This document shows, in pieces, positions 1 through 7,551 of a stretch of DNA of 43,291 nt (its first letter is position 1; each line of letters starts with the position of its first letter). The stretch is from an uncultured Acidobacteriia bacterium (lineage in GTDB: Bacteria > Acidobacteriota > Terriglobia > Bryobacterales > Bryobacteraceae): assembly GCA_903909435.1 (NCBI GenBank), contig CAIVVT010000296.1, forward strand, positions 1 to 43,291, written 5' to 3'. The position numbers and the translations under genes are program-made. The notes beneath the pieces are model-generated. The model worked only from the letters and a program-made list of their open reading frames with translations, had not been told where the DNA came from and searched no databases.

Positions 1-337
1 CGTCGATAGAAATCTTCTATACAGGGTAATACAAAAACAAATGGCAGCACAACCATCCAACCCACGAACCTGAAAGGACTTATGCGATGAGGAAAGGGCG
101 CGCTACGCCAGCTCGCAGTAAACTCCCGCTAGCTCTCAACTTCCCTTCCTGGTCGCGGTTGGAAAGCGTTCGCATCACTGACCGCGCGTTCTGAACTGCC
201 GCCGATCGCTCAGCTAAGGCTTGCGCCGCATGTCTCCTGCTGAACTACCTGGAAACGCTGGCTTTATTGAGTGCCGTCCGCCCGCACTCCATGGAAAAGG
301 TCCGCTGCGAACAACGAATCTAGTACCGTGCGCCGCC
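1..337. other. Left-edge region without a supported gene
   Basis: This stretch lies downstream of the last minus-strand gene of the exopolysaccharide cluster. Short open frames on the plus strand overlap the aminotransferase gene and have the composition of antisense shadows. I see no convincing start with a ribosome binding site, no clear terminator hairpin and no RNA gene. The cluster could continue beyond the left edge. Confidence 0.5.
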
Positions 338-1507
338 TCACACCCGGCGGGTCTCAGCCACATCCTCAAGCGCGCTCAGGGCCCCAGCCCCTGCCGCTGT
401 CCTCACCGCATTCACCACGCGGAGTTGATCCTCCATCGACAGGCTGCTCGAACTCGGTAGGCAAATGCCTCTCCGGAACAGATCTTCCGCCACGTTGCCG
501 CCGAACTTTTCGCAACTGGCGAACACAGGCTGCAGGTGCATGGGCTTCCAAACCGGCCGGCTCTCCACCCCAGCCGAATCCAAGGCGCGGATCATGCCAT
601 CTCGGGAACACCCGAATCGCTCCTCGTTCACCAGAAACACGCTCAACCAATGGGTCGAGAACTGATCCGCCGGTTCCGGCATCCACGTCAATCCGGGCAG
701 GTCGGCGAACGCATCGCGGTAGCGGCAGGCGATCGCCCGCCTTTGGGCCACTCGCAAATCAAGAACCTCCATCTGCCCCCGTCCGATACCAGCCAGGACG
801 TTGCTCATCCGGTAGTTATAGCCCAGTTCCGAATGCTCGTACGCGATTCCGGGGTCCCTCGACTGTTGCGACCAGAATCGCGCCTTCTCCACCCAGGCTT
901 CGTTGCGCGAAACCAGCATGCCTCCGCTGGTCGTAGTCAACAGCTTGTTACCGTTGAACGAGTACACGCCCACCGCCCCCATGGTCCCGGCCGGCCGGCC
1001 TCGATAGGTAGCCCCGATCGCCTCCGCGGCATCCTCCAGCACCGGCACTCCGTACTCTCCGCACACACTCAGGATGTCGTCCATTTCGGCGCACTGGCCG
1101 AACAGGTGCACGACTTCAACGCATTTCGGGAGTCGCCCGATGCTGGCCCGCGCCTGGAGTGCCTCCCGGAGCACCTGCGCATCCATGTTCCAGGTTCTCC
1201 GCTCACTGTCGATGAAGACCGGCTCCGCACCCTGGTATCGAATTGGATTCGTGCTCGCGGCGAAGGTCAGCGATTGACAGAAGACCTCATCTCCCTGGCC
1301 TGCGCCGAGCAGTTTGAGTGCTAAGTGAATGCCGGCCGTCCCGCTGGCCAGCGCCACGCCCGGCAACCCGCACCACTGCTCCACCGCCTTTTCGAACTCC
1401 ATCAGGTTCGCCCCGACGGTTGAAAGCCAGTTGGTCCGGAAGGCATCCTCAACGTAGGCCATCTCGGTTCCCGCCATGTGCGGCACCGACAAAAGGACTC
1501 TCTTCAT
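338..1507 (-). CDS. DegT/DnrJ/EryC1/StrS-family PLP-dependent sugar aminotransferase (PglE-like)
   Basis: A 389-residue aminotransferase of the DegT/DnrJ/EryC1/StrS family, which transfers an amino group from glutamate to a nucleotide-linked keto sugar. The start MKRVLLSVPHMAG fits the family, and a longer in-frame extension would only read back through the neighbouring gene. The PLP lysine is visible in FNGNKLLTTTSGG (Lys about 188), with SGTAGIHLAL near residue 60 for phosphate binding and the ELGYNYRMSN motif typical of the family. Its ATG overlaps the TGA of the acyltransferase gene upstream in a 4-nt ATGA, so the two are probably translated together. Next to a PglD-like acyltransferase and a PglC-like transferase, the likely product is a UDP-4-amino sugar used to start the exopolysaccharide. 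The substrate is inferred from context only. Confidence 0.9.
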   Translation of the reverse strand: MKRVLLSVPHMAGTEMAYVEDAFRTNWLSTVGANLMEFEKAVEQWCGLPGVALASGTAGIHLALKLLGAGQGDEVFCQSLTFAASTNPIRYQGAEPVFIDSERRTWNMDAQVLREALQARASIGRLPKCVEVVHLFGQCAEMDDILSVCGEYGVPVLEDAAEAIGATYRGRPAGTMGAVGVYSFNGNKLLTTTSGGMLVSRNEAWVEKARFWSQQSRDPGIAYEHSELGYNYRMSNVLAGIGRGQMEVLDLRVAQRRAIACRYRDAFADLPGLTWMPEPADQFSTHWLSVFLVNEERFGCSRDGMIRALDSAGVESRPVWKPMHLQPVFASCEKFGGNVAEDLFRRGICLPSSSSLSMEDQLRVVNAVRTAAGAGALSALEDVAETRRV

Positions 1508-2124
1508 CGCAACTCCCTGGCCGGAACGCCAACAACTCTTGCGCCGGCTTCGACCCGTCTCAACACGACGGCGCCAGCTCCGACCATCGCGCCCTCGCCT
1601 ACCTCGGCCCCTGGAAGGATCACCGCCCCGAGACCAACATGCGCGAAGGGGCCGACGTGCACTCCGCCCCCCAACACGGTCCCTGGTGAGAGATGCGCGT
1701 GATCGCCGATTTCGCAATCATGCTCCACGATCGCGCCGGTATTCAAGATACAGTCCTCGCCGATTCGGGCTCCGGCATTTATGACTACTCTCGGCATGAC
1801 TAGAGTCCCCGCGCCAATGCCGGCCGAGACAGAGACAATTGCGCTTGGATGAACCAGGGTCAAGGGAGTCAATCCGGCGAGTTTGAACAGCGCGAATAGT
1901 GCTCCGCGCGTGCGGTTCTCCCCAACCGCAACATGAAACGACCATCCCACGAAGTCGGTCGAGACTGTTGCCCGCCCGCCTATGACAGGGTGCCCGCTGA
2001 ACTCGCTGCCCCAGCGCTCCTCCCGGTCATCCGCGACCACAATCTCAGCATTGGGATAGTTCGAGCGGCAGCATTCAAGCGCGACCTTCCCGTGGCCGCC
2101 CGCCCCAAACACCACCACCCTCAT
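1504..2124 (-). CDS. NeuD/PglD-family sugar O/N-acyltransferase
   Basis: A 206-residue acyltransferase. Residues 1-60 form a small Rossmann-like sugar-nucleotide-binding domain opening with VVFGAGGHGK. Residues 90-200 are a left-handed beta-helix of hexapeptide repeats (IGAGT, IGEDC, IGDHA, VGPFA, VGEGAMVGAGAV). His135 in VEHDCEIG sits where PglD has its catalytic base, so acetyl-CoA-dependent N-acylation of a 4-amino sugar is likely. The chosen start is the ATG just before the Rossmann motif. It overlaps the stop of the sugar transferase gene by 4 nt (ATGA), and its own stop overlaps the aminotransferase start in the same way. The three genes thus form a tightly coupled module. Acceptor sugar unknown. 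Confidence 0.88.
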   Translation of the reverse strand: MRVVVFGAGGHGKVALECCRSNYPNAEIVVADDREERWGSEFSGHPVIGGRATVSTDFVGWSFHVAVGENRTRGALFALFKLAGLTPLTLVHPSAIVSVSAGIGAGTLVMPRVVINAGARIGEDCILNTGAIVEHDCEIGDHAHLSPGTVLGGGVHVGPFAHVGLGAVILPGAEVGEGAMVGAGAVVLRRVEAGARVVGVPARELR

Positions 2125-2738
2125 CGGTGCGGCTCGCTCCTGGCGATGCTGCCTAGGAACTCGGGCATGGTCGCGTGTCCGCTGGCCGAGATCCCTTTGT
2201 GCCGCAGCACCTGAACAACGGTCAGCCACAGGATGCGGCAGTCCAGCCCGAAACACCGGTGCTCTACGTACCAGACATCCAATTCGAATTTCTCTTCCCA
2301 GCTCAAGGTATTCCGCCCATTCACCTGAGCCCAGCCCGTGAGCCCCGGCTTGACCTCGTGCCGCCGGTTCTGACGCTCCGAGTATCTGGGCAGGTATTCG
2401 GGCAGCAGCGGCCGCGGCCCTACCAGGCTCATCTCCCCGCGCAGGACATTCCAGAATTGCGGTAGTTCATCGATGCTCCACTTTCGTAAGAAATCGCCCA
2501 GGCCGGTCAGCCGGTCTCTGTCCGGCAGCATCCGGCCGTCCGCTCCCTGTGCGTCCCTCATCGTCCGGAATTTGATGAACTCGAATGCCCGTCCCGCACG
2601 CCCAATCCTGGTCTGCCTGAAGAACACCGGCCGTCCCATACGAAGCGCGATCAGAGCAGCAACCACCACAAGGAAGGGCGCGAGCAGCAGCAAGGCGGCA
2701 CACGACGCGCTGAAATCGAAGGCCCTTCTGCCCATCAC
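2121..2738 (-). CDS. Undecaprenyl-phosphate sugar-1-phosphate transferase (PglC-like, monotopic)
   Basis: A 205-residue initiating phosphoglycosyl transferase of the bacterial sugar transferase family. It loads the first sugar-1-phosphate onto undecaprenyl phosphate at the inner membrane. One hydrophobic segment (about residues 11-32) is followed by the family motifs KFRTMRD, a DELPQFWNVL block carrying the Asp90-Glu91 catalytic pair, SLVGPRP, and KPGLTGWAQVNGR. It is short, with no N-terminal multi-helix domain, so it resembles PglC rather than WbaP. Two starts are possible: GTG at 2738 or ATG at 2735. Both overlap the stop of the upstream glycosyltransferase (by 4 nt or 1 nt), implying translational coupling. 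With the PglD-like and PglE-like genes after it, a diacetamido-type priming sugar is plausible. Confidence 0.93.
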   Translation of the reverse strand: MMGRRAFDFSASCAALLLLAPFLVVVAALIALRMGRPVFFRQTRIGRAGRAFEFIKFRTMRDAQGADGRMLPDRDRLTGLGDFLRKWSIDELPQFWNVLRGEMSLVGPRPLLPEYLPRYSERQNRRHEVKPGLTGWAQVNGRNTLSWEEKFELDVWYVEHRCFGLDCRILWLTVVQVLRHKGISASGHATMPEFLGSIARSEPHR

Positions 2739-4030
2739 GCCTGCCCTTCAACCCGCTTCAGTCCGATGGACCTCGCCCCGCTGCCGGGCGTAGCGCCTGC
2801 GGGTGACTCGCTTTCTACCATATCTCCTGGCGAATTCCAGTTGCTCGCATATTCCTCCGAGTCGAATTCGACGGGTCTGTGGCAGGTCGGATCCAGAATG
2901 TGCCGGTAAACCTCAAACACTTCCTGCGCGGTTCGGCGGACATCGAACATGCTTCTTACCAGTCTCTGGCCGTTTTGTGCGAGACGGCGGCTCTCGTCGA
3001 GATTGTCTAGCGAAGCAATGACTGCCCTCGCCAGTTCCGCCGGCTTTCGAACACCGACCAGCCTTCCCGTAACCCCTTCGAGAACCACTTCGGGTAATCC
3101 TCCGGTTCTACTCGCGATCGTCGGCACCCCTGCCAGCAGCGGCTCGCAGACGCCTCCGCAATTCTCAGAGATCGGAACGTGCACAGCCACGTCGAAATCC
3201 GGCCACATTCGCCGGATATCATCCGGCGGAAGATACCCCGTCATCACGATCCGCCCCCCAGCCTCACGGGCCCGCGCCCGGAGGCGGCGTTCATAGGACT
3301 CTGAGCCTGCGAAGGTTCCCCCAATCAGCACACCGACGACGTCGGAGCGCTGTCGTGCGATCATTCCAAGCGCATCGATCACGTCTTCGTGCGCCTTGAG
3401 CCCGATGCGCTGGCCCAGGTAGTACTTGGGCGGATAGATGAAGTTGGCGTTGCCGACGATCTTCTTCTCTTCACCGATGGCAAAGCGAGTGCGCAGTAGA
3501 CCCGATCTCACGGTCGCGAACGTGCCAATCGAGGTTCCGTAGTAGCTGAGGTAGAGCCTCTGGGCCGGGACTCCCGCCTTGCGGTACAGCTCCCTGATGC
3601 AGCGGCTGGAAGCTATCCAGGAATCCCCGGATCCCGCCGTAGCCAACTCCGCGTTCCGCCAGAACGAGTGCTCCATGTGCAGAGGCCCTGGGACTTGGAA
3701 CAGGCGTGGGGTTGGGTGGTGCTTGCCGAGAGCGAGCCGGATCAGCATCGTTGAACTGACAAAATGGCTATGGATCAGATCGGGATGAATGTTTGCGATC
3801 AGATCGCGCAGTCCCCGCATCGTTTCGAAGGACAACCAGGGGCGCCGGACAGACAAATCGGTGGGGGTGACGTGAATCACGGCTCCGGCCTGCGTCCACG
3901 CCTGGACCGTGCGGCCCTCCGCCCTCGGCAGCGCGACGTGAACCGTCACTCCGAGCTTGACGAGTTCGGCGGCTTGCGCCGCCGCCCAGTCCGCGCCGTC
4001 GGAGGTTTTGACTACCTGGAGTACCCGCAT
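2735..4030 (-). CDS. GT4-family glycosyltransferase
   Basis: A 431-residue glycosyltransferase of the GT-B fold, family GT4. The N-terminal domain opens with MRVLQVVKTSDGADW, and DLIHSHFVS follows near residue 90. The C-terminal nucleotide-sugar-binding domain carries the E-x7-E type motif in ENCGGVCEPLLAGVPT, followed by SRTGGLPEVV. It adds one sugar of the repeat unit on the cytoplasmic face. The start follows the stop of the next glycosyltransferase upstream with no spacer, and its own stop overlaps the sugar transferase start, so it is inside an operon. Donor and linkage cannot be read from the sequence. A tail of about 50 residues after the fold is low in complexity and probably disordered. 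Confidence 0.9.
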   Translation of the reverse strand: MRVLQVVKTSDGADWAAAQAAELVKLGVTVHVALPRAEGRTVQAWTQAGAVIHVTPTDLSVRRPWLSFETMRGLRDLIANIHPDLIHSHFVSSTMLIRLALGKHHPTPRLFQVPGPLHMEHSFWRNAELATAGSGDSWIASSRCIRELYRKAGVPAQRLYLSYYGTSIGTFATVRSGLLRTRFAIGEEKKIVGNANFIYPPKYYLGQRIGLKAHEDVIDALGMIARQRSDVVGVLIGGTFAGSESYERRLRARAREAGGRIVMTGYLPPDDIRRMWPDFDVAVHVPISENCGGVCEPLLAGVPTIASRTGGLPEVVLEGVTGRLVGVRKPAELARAVIASLDNLDESRRLAQNGQRLVRSMFDVRRTAQEVFEVYRHILDPTCHRPVEFDSEEYASNWNSPGDMVESESPAGATPGSGARSIGLKRVEGQA

Positions 4031-5278
4031 CTAACTCTTTCGCTCCGCCTGCCAGCGTTCTGTGCGGCTGCGGACATATTCGTAAAACTGGCGTCGTCGC
4101 TCGGCCAGAACGCTCTTCTTGTACTCCATGGACTTGGTCAGATTCCGGATCGACATGGCTTCCCGCCGGCCGGGATTCTCCAGGATCTCTCCGATCTTCT
4201 GCGCGAGTGCCGCCGCATCGTTAGGTGGCACAAGCTCCGTCTGAGCAAGCAGTTCGGGGATTCCGCCCACCGCCGAGCCGATGCACGGCAGCCCTCGCGC
4301 CATCGCCTCGATCATCGCTCGCGGCAAGCCCTCTGTGCGCGACGGCAGGACAAACAGATCCGACTCATCCAGGATCTTGCGGACGGCCTCGCCCGCCGGA
4401 ACATGCCCTGCGAAACGGATGCGCGCTGCCATGCCGGCCTGCTCCGCCTGTTTCATCAGTTCCGGGCGATACTTCCCGTCTCCGACAACCACGACCTGAA
4501 TGTCCATCCCCGCGTTAACGCATCTCGCAACAGCGTCGATCAGAATGTCCGTTCCCTTGTAAAGCTGGGCCAGCGAGCCCACGGTGACCAGTTGATAGGA
4601 GTTCGAATTCCTGGGCGCGTGCACGCTGGTGGAGATGCTGGCTTCGTCCAATTCAATGCTTGAATAGTGAATCCAGAAGGTTCCGTCCTTAAGCGCTTCT
4701 GCGCCGAGTTCGACGTCCGACACACTCGCCTGCATGCCTCGCGTCGGATACCGGCGCTGCAGAGTCTCACTGGTAACGTAGGCGACCCCAACGGCCCGGT
4801 TGCACTGAGCGAGCAACTTGCTGGAGAAATGCCAGCGAAAGAAACTGCGCAACGGATGCGAAATAACACCTGGGGCGAAGACCTCGTGCGGATCCCCCAC
4901 GAGTTCCAATGCAATGGGACGGCTCGTGCGTTGAAGTTCGGGTTCTGCCAGGTTCGCGATCTGCGATGGAACTCGAAGTATGACCGCGCCTTCTGGCGGA
5001 AGGGCTTCGCGCAGCGCGGCGCGAAGCTTCGAGTAGGTTCTAATGTACTGCCAGGGCCCCTGGTAATCCGGCAACCCGCGGAACTCGATGCCGTCCCCTG
5101 TAACCTGCGACGACCCCTCGGGAACCCGCTCGATCCTGGTCGCTCGGGCGAGGATTGTGACTTTGTCGAAGACGCTCAGGTACCTCTCCCAGAACGGCCG
5201 CGCCATACCGAACTGAGACCACACGGATCCGTCTGGAGCGATCGAGTATCGGGCTTCTAGAGCGACTGTTACTTCCAA
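4031..5278 (-). CDS. GT4-family glycosyltransferase (probable TTG start)
   Basis: A second GT4 glycosyltransferase. The coding frame is open back to an ATG at 5416, but the first 46 residues of that reading (many Arg, Cys and Gly) do not look like a GT-B N-terminus. A TTG at 5278, preceded by GGAG at a spacing of about 5 nt, gives a 415-residue protein beginning LEVTVALEARYSIAPDGSVW, which does. The C-terminal domain has VVGDGKYRPEL, RIRFAGHVPAGE and the retaining-GT motif EGLPRAMIEAMARGLPCIGS. It abuts the next gene directly. It is the first gene read after the transposase-containing gap, so transcription must cross that gap or restart here. Function: addition of a repeat-unit sugar. Confidence 0.87.
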   Translation of the reverse strand: MEVTVALEARYSIAPDGSVWSQFGMARPFWERYLSVFDKVTILARATRIERVPEGSSQVTGDGIEFRGLPDYQGPWQYIRTYSKLRAALREALPPEGAVILRVPSQIANLAEPELQRTSRPIALELVGDPHEVFAPGVISHPLRSFFRWHFSSKLLAQCNRAVGVAYVTSETLQRRYPTRGMQASVSDVELGAEALKDGTFWIHYSSIELDEASISTSVHAPRNSNSYQLVTVGSLAQLYKGTDILIDAVARCVNAGMDIQVVVVGDGKYRPELMKQAEQAGMAARIRFAGHVPAGEAVRKILDESDLFVLPSRTEGLPRAMIEAMARGLPCIGSAVGGIPELLAQTELVPPNDAAALAQKIGEILENPGRREAMSIRNLTKSMEYKKSVLAERRRQFYEYVRSRTERWQAERKS

Positions 5279-5420
5279 CTCATCTCCGTTCCACTGTGCG
5301 CACCCACGGCCGCTGTGCGAGACCGCATTCAGCTGACTGCTCCGCCGTGGAGCGAACCCCAAGTACGCGCGGGTCCCCCGGGCAAGCCGGCAGTCTCTGC
5401 ATTCTCCGGCCGGCAAGCAG

Positions 5421-6143
5421 ATGCAAGGGGGTCAGGCTGCTTTCCGTATGTGGGGCAGGTTGTTAACCTGCGGCCGATTGGCAATCGGCCTGCTTACTCT
5501 CTTTCCTGCCTCCCTACTTCCGCACCAACTAATTCCAGGCCAGCCTATTCCCGTGAGAGGGCTCCCTCCAAGTCCCCACATTCCTTTCGTGCCCACCCTC
5601 CACGTCCGTCGGCTACCGCACTATCATTCCACGGGCCAGGCTACCTTCCTCACATGGTGCCTGCATGGCAGCCTCCCGCCAAACCGCAACTTCCCCCCGT
5701 CAATCGCTTCCGGACAGGCATTCGTGGCCCTGGACCGTCTGCTCGACGGAATGTGCACCGGCCCGTGCTTCCTGCGCCTGCCTGAGATCGCGCAAATGGT
5801 GACGGATTCCATTCGCTGCCGCGATCTAAAAACCTATCGCCTCCACGCGTTTGTCGTCATGCCAAACCACGTTCACCTTCTGATCACTCCTCTGGTGGCG
5901 GTCTCCAAGCTGATGCAATCGCTGAAGCGCTTCACCGCCAGGGAACGCAACCGCATGTTGGGACTCACCGGTCAAGCCTTCTCACAGGACGAGAGCTACG
6001 ATCGTCTCGTGCGCAACACGCCGGAGTTCCAGCGGATCGCGCGGTACATCGAGAACAACCCCGTGACGGCCGGTCTCGCCGCAGTGCCGCAAGACTTTGA
6101 GTGGTCCAGTGCCAAAGCCGATTGCCAATCGGCCGTAGGTTGA
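5421..6143 (+). CDS. REP-associated tyrosine transposase (RAYT, Y1/IS200-like)
   Basis: A single-copy-type Y1 transposase related to IS200/IS605 TnpA that acts on REP palindromes. The HUH metal/nick site is in VVMPNHVHLLITP, the catalytic tyrosine is in QDESYDRLVRN, and the C-terminal RYIENNPVTAGL is a family hallmark. The frame is open from 5421, but the first 50-odd residues are encoded by a palindromic repeat and look non-native. The family N-terminus (RRLPHYHSTGQATFLTW) suggests a start near the GTG at 5589, giving about 184 residues. The last codons lie inside another palindrome. It is the only gene on the plus strand between two minus-strand glycosyltransferases, so it is an insertion into the exopolysaccharide cluster. 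Confidence 0.88.
   Translation: MQGGQAAFRMWGRLLTCGRLAIGLLTLFPASLLPHQLIPGQPIPVRGLPPSPHIPFVPTLHVRRLPHYHSTGQATFLTWCLHGSLPPNRNFPPSIASGQAFVALDRLLDGMCTGPCFLRLPEIAQMVTDSIRCRDLKTYRLHAFVVMPNHVHLLITPLVAVSKLMQSLKRFTARERNRMLGLTGQAFSQDESYDRLVRNTPEFQRIARYIENNPVTAGLAAVPQDFEWSSAKADCQSAVG
5449..5490. repeat. REP-like palindromes upstream of the transposase
   Basis: Two adjacent perfect hairpins: GCAGGTTGTTAACCTGC (5455-5471, 7-bp stem, GTT loop) preceded by TGTGGG, then GGCCGATTGGCAATCGGCC (5472-5490, 8-bp stem, GGC loop). Near copies occur after the gene at 6116-6134 and 6207-6229. Pairs of short palindromes flanking a Y1 transposase match the REP/RAYT arrangement. Confidence 0.85.
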
Positions 6144-6229
6144 TATCCGCACGGGCGCAGGTTGCTATCCGCATGTCGGGCCCGCCGCCCATGGGGGACA
6201 CCGCCATGTGGGGCAGGTTGTCAACCCGC
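6116..6229. repeat. REP-like palindromes downstream of the transposase
   Basis: This cluster contains an inverted copy of the 19-nt palindrome (6116-6134, one base different). It is followed by GTAGGTTGATATCCGC (6135-6150), GCAGGTTGCTATCCGC (6157-6172) and a 23-nt element at 6207-6229 that differs from the upstream copy at 5449-5471 in two positions. The first palindrome is inside the transposase coding sequence and supplies its last residues. Confidence 0.85.
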
Positions 6230-6355
6230 CTGCTTCGCTCAGCTTCTGTGTGCTTCGGCTTCGCATCCCACCCATTCAACATCCAAATCTGCCCTCCAGA
6301 GTCGGTAGTCAACCGGCATCCGGAATCCCCTCCTGCCGGCAGCCTGTATTGGGTC

Positions 6356-7522
6356 TCACTCGCTTTCACCAGCCTCGATCGGTGCCGGCGTCCTCCCGAG
6401 TCCGAGATAGATGTCGCACATCTCCTGAATACCTTGCCTGATGTCAAAACGGCTGCCGTCGAGGATGGCCACAGCCCCACCCCGGTCGAGCTGCGGCTGC
6501 TCCGCGATTTCACACGCAACGCGAGCCCACTCGCTCGGGCCGGCAGACAGCGGAAGCCGGCGGAACAGTGCGGGATTCACGATGGCTTCTTGCGTCAGCG
6601 CCTCGGAAGCCAAACAAGGTAGACCCGCGGCTTGAGATTCCATACTGACTATGGGCAGGCCCTCGTGGAGGGACGGCAAAAGAAATACATCCATGGCGCC
6701 AATCAGAAGCCTCGGGATGTCGGATCGCATGCCGCTGAAGACAATCTTGTCTTTCAACCCGAGACTCACGGCCTGCGCTTCGATCGCCGCGCGCAGCGGG
6801 CCATCGCCAACCAGCAAGAACTTCGCCCTAGGCTCCCTGGCTGCGATGCAGGCGGCGGCCTCCAACAGAAAGCGGTGGTTCTTCACCGGGGAGAAACGCC
6901 CCGCGTGGCCGAAGATCACGTCCTCCGGGGAAAAGCCGAATTCGGCCCGCACCGTGGCCGAATCGACAGGAGCCCGAAATGGAGCCAAATCAATACCGCA
7001 GTAGAGCACGCTGAGCCGTTTGTCCTGGCGCCAGTTGCTCCCAAACAGCGCTTTCGCCGCCTCGTCGCTCACCGCAAATCCATGGGTGCATTGGGCACGA
7101 ATCAGCCGCTCCATGGAGTTAAGATACATCCGCCTTACAATTCCCGCCCTCGACTCGGCGGCCGTCGTGTCGCTGTGGCTCTGTGCAATTCGTACCGGTA
7201 TACCGGCAATCCTTCCAAGGGCCAGGACAAGCCCGCTAAAGTGATGCACGTGGCTATGCAGCACGTCGAAAGGTCCGGAACGCTTCAGAACCTGGAGAAA
7301 CTGCCAGGAGTATAACCCCGGGGTTGTCGTGTGGGAACATCGGAAAACCCTCGACCCGAGCGCGAGGACTTCACGGTCGTAGGCTGCCTCCTGTTCGCTG
7401 TGCACGAGGATGTCGATCTGGAACCTTTCGCGGTCGATCCCCCGCAACACGTGCATCAGCCACGTCTCGACGCCCCCGACGTTCATCGCCCCCAACACAT
7501 GGAGAATTCGCACTGGCTTCAT
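6356..7522 (-). CDS. GT4-family glycosyltransferase (EpsF-like)
   Basis: A 388-residue GT4 glycosyltransferase starting MKPVRILHVLGAMNVGGVETW, the classic glycine-rich N-terminus of EpsF/CapM-type enzymes. DVLHSHVHHFSG follows near residue 90. The C-terminal half has FGHAGRFSPVKNH, KFLLVGDGPL and EGLPIVSMESQAAGLP, which holds the E-x7-E sugar-nucleotide motif. It should add a sugar to the growing lipid-linked repeat unit in the cytoplasm. It follows the polymerase gene with a gap of only about 29 nt, so the two are probably co-transcribed. Its 3' end faces the REP-like cluster. The specific donor cannot be assigned. Confidence 0.92.
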   Translation of the reverse strand: MKPVRILHVLGAMNVGGVETWLMHVLRGIDRERFQIDILVHSEQEAAYDREVLALGSRVFRCSHTTTPGLYSWQFLQVLKRSGPFDVLHSHVHHFSGLVLALGRIAGIPVRIAQSHSDTTAAESRAGIVRRMYLNSMERLIRAQCTHGFAVSDEAAKALFGSNWRQDKRLSVLYCGIDLAPFRAPVDSATVRAEFGFSPEDVIFGHAGRFSPVKNHRFLLEAAACIAAREPRAKFLLVGDGPLRAAIEAQAVSLGLKDKIVFSGMRSDIPRLLIGAMDVFLLPSLHEGLPIVSMESQAAGLPCLASEALTQEAIVNPALFRRLPLSAGPSEWARVACEIAEQPQLDRGGAVAILDGSRFDIRQGIQEMCDIYLGLGRTPAPIEAGESE

Positions 7523-7551
7523 TCAGGGCACCACCATTCGCCAGCCAACCG

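Noticed and set aside
271-1324. Long plus-strand open frames opposite the aminotransferase gene
   Set aside because: They mirror the minus-strand gene, have Arg/Pro-rich composition and no recognisable domain.
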